Below, piece after piece: positions 6,463 to 11,003 of a stretch of DNA of 11,003 bases. Position 1 is the first letter of the stretch, and every line of letters begins with the position of its first letter. A program made the position numbers and the translations under genes. The notes below the pieces were generated by a model that was not told the origin of the DNA, searched no databases, and worked only from the letters and a program-made list of their open reading frames with translations. Source of the stretch: an uncultured Sutterellaceae bacterium (lineage in GTDB: Bacteria > Pseudomonadota > Gammaproteobacteria > Burkholderiales > Burkholderiaceae_F); the NCBI GenBank assembly GCA_947253615.1, contig CAMYAA010000009.1, positions 1 to 11,003 of the forward strand, written 5' to 3'.

Positions 6463-6531
6463 TTGGCGTGGTTTCCTATAGGGCGTCTCAGCGTAGTCAC
6501 AACGTACTATTTTATCTGAGATAGTCCTTGA
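6463..6531 (-). other. kdsC-lptC spacer
   Basis: This is the largest gap inside the kdsD-to-rpoN gene set. It contains the lptC ribosome-binding site (TAGGAAA), a TAAAAT hexamer that could be a -10 but lacks a matching -35, and a small palindrome TATCTGAGATA. In E. coli the lpt genes have an extra envelope-stress promoter inside this region of the operon; nothing here clearly matches one. No terminator is visible, so read-through from kdsC into lptC is expected. Confidence 0.35.
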
Positions 6532-7065
6532 TTATCGGCCTTGTTCAAAGGTTTGTTCAACGAGGTCAAACCAGCGACCTTGAGCGCGCAAAATCAATTC
6601 CGCCAATGAGCGAACAGCCCCCTGCCCGCCGGGGAAGGGGGAGACAAAATTGACGAGCGCTTGAATATCAGGATCCGCGTCCGAAGGCGAGCTCGAGAGT
6701 CCCACGCGCTTTAACAAGGGTAAGTCGGGGATGTCGTCGCCCATGTAGGCCACGGCTTGTTCGTCAATCCCGAGTTTTTTGAGGAGTGCCTCAAAGGCTG
6801 GCACTTTAAAGCGTTGGTTTTGATAGAGCTCGGTGATGCCGAGTTCTTCGCAACGCGTTTTCAAAATTTGTGATTCACGTCCCGTGATGATAGCCACTGG
6901 AATACCAGCTTTCTGAAGCATTTTGATGCCCAGACCATCGCGAACATAAAAGCGTTTGAAGAATTCACCGTGATCAGTCACGTAAATCCCGCCATCACTG
7001 AGCACGCCATCGACGTCGAGAATGACGAGGCGAATGGCTTGAGCCTTTTGGGTAAGTGCGTCCAT
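6532..7065 (-). CDS. kdsC: 3-deoxy-D-manno-octulosonate 8-phosphate phosphatase KdsC
   Basis: KdsC hydrolyses Kdo-8-phosphate to Kdo, the sugar joining lipid A to the core. It is a small HAD-superfamily phosphatase (177 residues, normal size, no cap domain, usually a tetramer). Catalytic motif I is Asp-Val-Asp-Gly-Val-Leu with D17 as nucleophile and D19 as general acid. Motif II is T61 in Ile-Ile-Thr-Gly-Arg, the conserved lysine is K87, and motif III is Met-Gly-Asp-Asp-Ile-Pro-Asp (108-114). The C-terminal Gly-Gly-Gln-Gly-Ala-Val-Arg segment, which folds over a neighbouring active site in known structures, is kept, although the usual Glu after Arg is Ser. The ATG overlaps the kdsD stop by one base (TAATG), and an AAGGTGA just upstream lies inside the end of kdsD. 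Confidence 0.97.
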   Translation of the reverse strand: MDALTQKAQAIRLVILDVDGVLSDGGIYVTDHGEFFKRFYVRDGLGIKMLQKAGIPVAIITGRESQILKTRCEELGITELYQNQRFKVPAFEALLKKLGIDEQAVAYMGDDIPDLPLLKRVGLSSSPSDADPDIQALVNFVSPFPGGQGAVRSLAELILRAQGRWFDLVEQTFEQGR

Positions 7066-8048
7066 TAGATCACCTTAGCATTGATCAAATCATGCAAATG
7101 AAGGGCCCCGATGACGTGGTTATTCGCATCGGTGACGATGAGTTGATTACATTGATATTGGTTTAAGCGTTTGACAGCGGCAGCAGCGAGCTCATTCTCA
7201 TCAATGGTTTTGGGGGATTTTGTCATGACGTCACGAATGACCAAGGCGCGGATATCGCCCACCTTTTCGATGAGTCGACGCAAGTCGCCTTCGGTGAAAA
7301 TCCCTGTTAAGACGCCGTCTTCATTGATGACTGCGGTCATCCCCATGTGCTTACGGGTAATTTCATTAATGGCTTCTAAAACCGTTGTGTTTTCGTTGAC
7401 GATGGGGATAGCTTCCCCCGTGCGCATGACATTTTGCACATGCAACAACAATCGACGACCGAGGGCGCCACCCGGATGGCTGCGGGCGAAATCTTCTTTC
7501 GTGAAGCCCTTAGCACTCAAGAGGGAGACGGCCAAAGCGTCGCCCAAAGCGAGGGTGACGGTCGTGGAGGTTGTTGGCGCTAAATTCAGGGGGCATGCCT
7601 CACGTTCGACGTGGCAGTTAAGGTGTACGTCGGCATGACGAGCCAAGGTGGATTCGGGATTGCCAGTCATTGCGATGAGGGCCGCGCCTTCACGTTTGAG
7701 GGTGGGGATGAACGTTAATAATTCGTTGGTTTCGCCCGAGTACGAAATCGCAATGACCACATCTTGCGGGGTGACCATACCAAGGTCGCCGTGGGCGGCT
7801 TCAGCGGCATGAACGAAATAGGCGGGCGTTCCTGTGGAGGCAAAGGTGGCGGCTAATTTACGGCCAATGTGACCGGACTTACCCACACCTGAAACGATTA
7901 AGCGCCCTTGGCAATTCAAGATTAAACGGAGGGCTTCGATAAATTCGTCACCTAAACGATGAGCCAGGGTTTCAATCGCTTTGGCCTCTTGATTCAAGAC
8001 TTCACGAGCGAGTTGTAACGCATGTTCAGGGGTTAACTCGGTTTTCAT
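7065..8048 (-). CDS. kdsD: D-arabinose 5-phosphate isomerase KdsD
   Basis: KdsD interconverts D-ribulose 5-phosphate and D-arabinose 5-phosphate, the first step toward Kdo. The 327-residue protein has the usual N-terminal SIS sugar-isomerase domain (about 30-180) and two C-terminal CBS domains (about 205-260 and 270-325). Residues matching the E. coli catalytic set are visible: K57 in Gly-Val-Gly-Lys-Ser-Gly-His, E109 in Ser-Gly-Glu-Thr-Asn-Glu, E150 in Arg-Glu-Ala-Cys-Pro-Leu, and H191 in Ser-His-Pro-Gly-Gly-Ala. The ATG has a good AGGAAA about six bases upstream. It is the first gene of the kdsD-kdsC-lptC-lptA-lptB-rpoN run; the glt terminator upstream means its promoter must lie in the 88 bases before it. 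Confidence 0.97.
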   Translation of the reverse strand: MKTELTPEHALQLAREVLNQEAKAIETLAHRLGDEFIEALRLILNCQGRLIVSGVGKSGHIGRKLAATFASTGTPAYFVHAAEAAHGDLGMVTPQDVVIAISYSGETNELLTFIPTLKREGAALIAMTGNPESTLARHADVHLNCHVEREACPLNLAPTTSTTVTLALGDALAVSLLSAKGFTKEDFARSHPGGALGRRLLLHVQNVMRTGEAIPIVNENTTVLEAINEITRKHMGMTAVINEDGVLTGIFTEGDLRRLIEKVGDIRALVIRDVMTKSPKTIDENELAAAAVKRLNQYQCNQLIVTDANNHVIGALHLHDLINAKVI

Positions 8049-8136
8049 GCCTATTTCCTTTTGGGGATTGTATAGAGTGTTCTTATATTAACGAAAAACC
8101 ATACGAATGGAAAAACGGGAGTGGGGTTGAGGTGAT
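8049..8136 (-). promoter_or_regulatory. Probable promoter/leader region of the kdsD-lpt-rpoN operon
   Basis: The region lies between the glt terminator and kdsD, so transcription of the operon should begin here. On the minus strand it carries a TATACAAT stretch (about 8070-8077) that could serve as a -10, and further upstream a TTAATATAA stretch. No convincing -35 sits at the right distance from either. The kdsD ribosome-binding site AAAAGGAAA is at the left end. The promoter is inferred mainly from layout; the exact hexamers are uncertain. Confidence 0.4.
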
Positions 8137-8176
8137 AAAAAAACGAGGGAATAAAGATGAACTTTATGCCCTCGTT
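8137..8176 (-). terminator. Strong intrinsic terminator of the glt operon
   Basis: On the minus strand an 8-bp arm (AACGAGGG/CCCTCGTT) is followed by one mismatch and an inner 6-bp arm (ATAAAG/CTTTAT) closing a 5-base loop, then a run of seven T residues. It begins 25 bases after the gltL stop codon. There is no T-run on the plus-strand side, so it works in one direction. It insulates the kdsD-lpt operon from transport-gene transcription. Confidence 0.93.
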
Positions 8177-8201
8177 GCAGATCGACTAGATCGTGACTTT
8201 C

Positions 8202-8936
8202 TTAGTGATGCAAGATCTTCGAAAGGAATTGCTGAGCACGATCGGTATGCGGAGAATTAAAGAATTCTTGAGCAGGCAAGTTTTCGATAATTTCACCAGC
8301 GTCCATAAAGATCACGCGGTCAGCCACTTTACGAGCAAAGCCCATTTCGTGGGTCACGACCATCATGGTCATCCCTTCGCTAGCGAGCTGGACCATAACG
8401 TCGAGTACTTCATTAATCATTTCAGGGTCAAGCGCGGAGGTCGGTTCGTCAAAGAGCATGCAGATGGGGTCCATCGCCAATGCGCGAGCGATAGCCACAC
8501 GTTGCTGCTGACCACCCGAGAGCTGCCCCGGGAATTTTTCCGCGTGAGCCAAGAGTCCGACGCGATCCAATAAAGCTAAACCACGCTTGGTAGCTTCTTC
8601 GCGATCACGGCCCAAGACTTTCATCTGAGCTAACACGAGGTTTTCTTTGATGGATAAGTGGGGGAAGAGTTCGAAGTGCTGGAACACCATGCCCACACGG
8701 CTGCGTAATTTGGGTAAATCGGTTTTGGGGTCGCCCACCGAAATACCGTCCACAATAATTTCACCTTCTTGGAAAGGCTCAAGCGCGTTAACCGTTTTAA
8801 TTAAGGTGGACTTACCCGAACCGGACGGGCCGCAAACAACCACGACCTCACCTTTAGCGACTTCAACCGAACAATTCTTGAGAACGTTAAAGTTCCCGTA
8901 CCACTTACTAATATTTTTAAGTTCAATCATTGCCAT
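8202..8936 (-). CDS. gltL: Glutamate/aspartate ABC transporter ATP-binding protein GltL
   Basis: GltL is the cytoplasmic ATPase of the glutamate/aspartate importer GltIJKL. The 244 residues are very close to the E. coli protein along their whole length, including Ser-Lys-Trp-Tyr-Gly near the start. Motifs: Walker A Gly-Pro-Ser-Gly-Ser-Gly-Lys-Ser-Thr (36-44), Q-loop Q86, signature Leu-Ser-Gly-Gly-Gln-Gln-Gln-Arg (139-146), Walker B ending Phe-Asp-Glu-Pro (162-165) and switch H196. Two in-frame ATGs are possible; the second, two codons in, matches the E. coli N-terminus. AAAGGA lies rather far upstream of the first. It is the last gene of the operon and is followed by the terminator at 8137-8176. 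Assignment to glutamate/aspartate instead of glutamine or another polar amino acid rests on this likeness and on GltI. Confidence 0.95.
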   Translation of the reverse strand: MAMIELKNISKWYGNFNVLKNCSVEVAKGEVVVVCGPSGSGKSTLIKTVNALEPFQEGEIIVDGISVGDPKTDLPKLRSRVGMVFQHFELFPHLSIKENLVLAQMKVLGRDREEATKRGLALLDRVGLLAHAEKFPGQLSGGQQQRVAIARALAMDPICMLFDEPTSALDPEMINEVLDVMVQLASEGMTMMVVTHEMGFARKVADRVIFMDAGEIIENLPAQEFFNSPHTDRAQQFLSKILHH

Positions 8937-8967
8937 AATGAATAGGAATCCTTTTATAAAATCGGTC

Positions 8968-9651
8968 TTACTGCGCTGTGCTCATTTTTGTTTGAAGACG
9001 TCGAATCAGCATGGAAAGCGAGAGCGATACTGAAAGATAGCAGATTGCAGCAAAAGAGTACATCAAAACAAGCTGTCCGTCACGTTCAGCAATCTTGGTG
9101 ATTGCGCCCATGAAGTCATTCCCGCTGATCACATAGACCAGACTCGTATCCTGGAACAACACAATCGTCTGGGTTAACAAGACGGGAAGCATATGTCGAA
9201 TGGCCTGCGGCAAAACTACATAGCGCATCGTCTGAGCATAACTTAAGCCAAGCCCATATGCGGCCCAAAGCTGCCCCTTTTTTACAGATTGAATCCCAGC
9301 TCGCATAATTTCAGCGAAGTAAGCCGCTTCAAAGAGCACGAAAGTGACGATGGCGGTTAAATCCGCGCCAATCATGACGGGGTGATCTAACCCGAGGATG
9401 AGCTGGAGAACCACCGGCATCAATAAGAAGAACCAAAAGAGCACCAACACCAAGGGGATGGAGCGCATGGTATTGATATAAAAGATCGCCGGTGTGCGTA
9501 ACCATGCGCGATGCGATAAGCGACAAAGGGCCAAGACCGTCCCCCAAGCTAAACCCAGGGTGGCCGTGATTAAGGTTAATTTGACCGTGTATTCGAGACC
9601 GTTTAAGAGAAAATCGGCACTCTGTGTAATCGAGGAAAAATCGATAGCCAT
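8968..9651 (-). CDS. gltK: Glutamate/aspartate ABC transporter permease GltK
   Basis: This is one of the two inner-membrane permeases forming the amino-acid channel. The 227-residue protein is a His/Glu/Gln/Arg/opine-type permease with about five membrane helices. The family block Arg-Ser-Ile-Pro-Leu is at 63-67, and the EAA loop that docks onto GltL is at about 114-140 (Arg-Ala-Gly-Ile-Gln-Ser-Val-x-x-Gly-Gln). A Phe-Gln-Asp-Thr-Ser-Leu-Val-Tyr-Val block and a late Ala-Glu-Arg-Asp-Gly are shared with E. coli GltK. The ATG has an excellent AGGAG seven bases upstream, which overlaps the gltJ TAG stop, so the two permeases should be made in step. It precedes gltL by 31 bases. Confidence 0.93.
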   Translation of the reverse strand: MAIDFSSITQSADFLLNGLEYTVKLTLITATLGLAWGTVLALCRLSHRAWLRTPAIFYINTMRSIPLVLVLFWFFLLMPVVLQLILGLDHPVMIGADLTAIVTFVLFEAAYFAEIMRAGIQSVKKGQLWAAYGLGLSYAQTMRYVVLPQAIRHMLPVLLTQTIVLFQDTSLVYVISGNDFMGAITKIAERDGQLVLMYSFAAICYLSVSLSLSMLIRRLQTKMSTAQ

Positions 9652-9661
9652 GGTTTTTCTC

Positions 9662-10396
9662 CTAAGCCTTTAATACAAAACCAGGAACCTGGCTACGACG
9701 TTCAATCCAGGCCATGATGCGATTCACACTAATGCTGATGAGCACATAGAGGAGCGTGGCCCAGGTGTAAGCGGCAAAGAAATGGAACGTGTTTTCGCCC
9801 ATTTCGTTAGCGCGCATGGTGAGTTCAGGCAGGCCAATGGTCATGGCGACCGCCGTGTTCTTCACCATGTTCATGGCTTCGGAGGTAATGGGGGGAATCA
9901 CAATGCGCAGGGCCATGGGCAAGATCACATAGCGATAGCTCTGCATGGTGGTCAAGCCCAATGCCGTGGCTGCTTTGCTCATGCCGGGGGGCAACGAACT
10001 GATCCCGGCGCGAACCTGTTCGGCAATACGCGAGGAGGTGAAAAGACCCAAGCAGATAAAGGCGGAGAAAAACTGGCTATTTTCGGGAGCGGTCGTAATC
10101 ATCCAGGCCTTGTAGGGCGGGATGAGTTCGGGCATCACGAAATACCAAATGAAGATTTGGACAATTAAGGGGATGTTGCGGAATAGTTCAATCCAAGCTT
10201 CGCAGAAAAGGCGAACGTGTCGAATCTTGGAGGTGCGCAGGGTACCGATGAGGGTGCCTAAGACGAGAGCGAGTGCGAATGAGCACAGGGTCAATCCAAT
10301 CGTCCAAAGAGCCCCAACCGTAATGTAGTCGAGCCAGGTGCCATCACCAAATAAGCTGGGCTCGAGCAGAGAATCTAATGAAATGCTGAGTGCCAT
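9662..10396 (-). CDS. gltJ: Glutamate/aspartate ABC transporter permease GltJ
   Basis: This is the second inner-membrane permease of the importer. The 244 residues hold about five membrane helices, the first after a roughly 25-residue N-terminus with Thr-Trp-Leu-Asp-Tyr. The family block Phe-Arg-Asn-Ile-Pro-Leu-Ile-Val-Gln follows, then an EAA loop (Glu-Gln-Val-Arg-Ala-Gly-Ile-x-Ser-Leu-Pro-x-Gly) and Met-Val-Lys-Asn-Thr-Ala-Val-Ala, typical of GltJ. The longer N-terminus and larger size distinguish it from GltK. A GAGG element lies about nine bases before the ATG. It is separated from gltI by 96 bases containing a stable hairpin, and ends ten bases before gltK with a shared stop/ribosome-binding site. 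Confidence 0.93.
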   Translation of the reverse strand: MALSISLDSLLEPSLFGDGTWLDYITVGALWTIGLTLCSFALALVLGTLIGTLRTSKIRHVRLFCEAWIELFRNIPLIVQIFIWYFVMPELIPPYKAWMITTAPENSQFFSAFICLGLFTSSRIAEQVRAGISSLPPGMSKAATALGLTTMQSYRYVILPMALRIVIPPITSEAMNMVKNTAVAMTIGLPELTMRANEMGENTFHFFAAYTWATLLYVLISISVNRIMAWIERRSQVPGFVLKA

Positions 10397-10453
10397 AATG
10401 GGAAACCTCGTTGTTATTTTGTCTTTATGCTGGCGAAGTCAGCTCCATGAACC

Positions 10454-10475
10454 CAAGAGGGCTTTCGCCCTCTTG
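10454..10475 (-). ncRNA. Intercistronic GAAA-tetraloop hairpin after gltI (mRNA stabiliser or processing site)
   Basis: On the minus strand a perfect 9-bp stem (CAAGAGGGC/GCCCTCTTG) closes a GAAA tetraloop, an especially stable GNRA loop. It starts 17 bases after the gltI stop codon. It is followed by GGGTTC with no T-run, so it is not an intrinsic terminator. In many ABC operons a hairpin just after the binding-protein gene protects that part of the mRNA from 3' decay, so the binding protein is made in excess over the permeases. That role is inferred here. Confidence 0.75.
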
Positions 10476-10492
10476 AGAACGGTTTGCTCGGA

Positions 10493-11003
10493 TTAAATCC
10501 CGTCGCTATTGGGATGAGCAAACAAGTCTTTGGTGACCGAGTTCATCGGGAAGTTCAAATTGATGCCCTTCGGAGGAATCGGTTTTTCGAACCAGATCGT
10601 GTAGAGTTCAGCCAAACGACCCGACTTGATCATGTCCGTGATGGTCTTATCGACTAAAGCCTTGAACTTCGGATCGTCCTTGGCAAACATCGGGGCATAC
10701 GGTTCCGTCGAGAGCGAGGCGTCTAAGATCTTGAAGTCACCTGGGTTGGGTAAGTTGGCAATCTGACCAGCGAGAAGCACGTCGTCAATAACGAAGGCAT
10801 CCGCGCGGCCATTCGCAACGAGCTGCATGGCGGCCGCGAAGTCTTTGGTCTGGAGAAGCTTGAAATGCAAGTGATTGGCTTTTTCGAAGTCTTTTAAGAG
10901 CGCAATCGAGGTTGTGCCCGAGGTCACGGCAATGTTTTTGCCATTTAAATCCTTGAGGGTATTAATACCGCTGTTCTTACGAACGGCTGCACTGACCTGA
11001 ATC
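10493..11003 (-). CDS. gltI: Glutamate/aspartate periplasmic binding protein GltI, C-terminal part (5' end outside window)
   Basis: GltI is the periplasmic receptor that delivers glutamate and aspartate to GltJK. The frame is open to the right edge, giving 169 C-terminal residues of a protein usually near 300; the signal peptide and first lobe are missing. Seen: Ser-Gly-Ile-Asn-Thr-Leu-Lys-Asp-Leu-Asn-Gly-Lys, the ligand-site loop Val-Thr-Ser-Gly-Thr-Thr-Ser, Asp-Ala-Phe-Val-Ile-Asp-Asp-Val-Leu-Leu-Ala-Gly, and near the end Trp-Phe-Glu-Lys-Pro-Ile-Pro-Pro-Lys-Gly-Ile-Asn-Leu-Asn-Phe. All are close to E. coli GltI. A GTG at 10925-10927 is internal, not a start. It is the first visible gene of the operon; the promoter lies beyond the window. 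Confidence 0.94.
   Translation of the reverse strand, partial: IQVSAAVRKNSGINTLKDLNGKNIAVTSGTTSIALLKDFEKANHLHFKLLQTKDFAAAMQLVANGRADAFVIDDVLLAGQIANLPNPGDFKILDASLSTEPYAPMFAKDDPKFKALVDKTITDMIKSGRLAELYTIWFEKPIPPKGINLNFPMNSVTKDLFAHPNSDGI

Noticed and set aside
6632..6639. GGGAAGGG, a match to the E. coli FtsK-orienting KOPS motif
   Set aside because: With seven fixed bases about one match is expected in a window this size on two strands; a single one says nothing.
8193..8573. Plus-strand 126-codon open frame opposite gltL
   Set aside because: It is a reverse-strand shadow of a highly conserved ATPase gene and runs through the terminator side of the operon without its own signals.

Overview
The window looks like a stretch of chromosome from a betaproteobacterium, probably Burkholderiales in the Alcaligenaceae/Sutterellaceae range. 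The evidence is gene order (kdsD-kdsC-lptC-lptA-lptB-rpoN-ptsN-rapZ, next to mutY and a secreted TPR protein) and protein style; base composition is close to even by eye. The genus is inference. Gene content is almost entirely conserved housekeeping. I see no phage, insertion sequence, CRISPR array, rRNA or tRNA, and no undescribed multi-gene system.

Layout from left to right. Positions 1-226 (minus) hold the 5' end of an exported TPR-repeat protein. An AT-rich divergent intergenic region separates it from mutY (plus, adenine DNA glycosylase). mutY ends tail-to-tail with rapZ on a shared TTAA. From there to 8048 everything is on the minus strand and reads right to left: kdsD, kdsC (Kdo synthesis), lptC, lptA, lptB (LPS transport to the outer membrane), rpoN (sigma-54), ptsN (nitrogen-PTS EIIA) and rapZ. 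Spacings are tight up to rpoN, with 1-nt and 4-nt overlaps and ribosome-binding sites lying on the preceding stop codon. A hairpin plus T-run lies between ptsN and rapZ.

The right third is a glutamate/aspartate ABC importer operon, also minus: gltI (cut by the window edge), a 9-bp GAAA-loop hairpin, gltJ, gltK, gltL, then a strong intrinsic terminator at 8137-8176 that separates it from kdsD.

The most notable hidden signal is a perfect 14-bp palindrome, GTTCCACGTGGAAC, at 1444-1457 inside the last codons of rapZ. It matches the ParB-binding parS palindrome known from Pseudomonas chromosomes, so this locus may be an origin-proximal centromere site. Also worth a look are a MutY iron-sulfur loop one residue shorter than usual, a sigma-54 with several eroded family motifs, the local absence of hpf and hprK (and possibly mutM), and the terminator-like element in front of rapZ.
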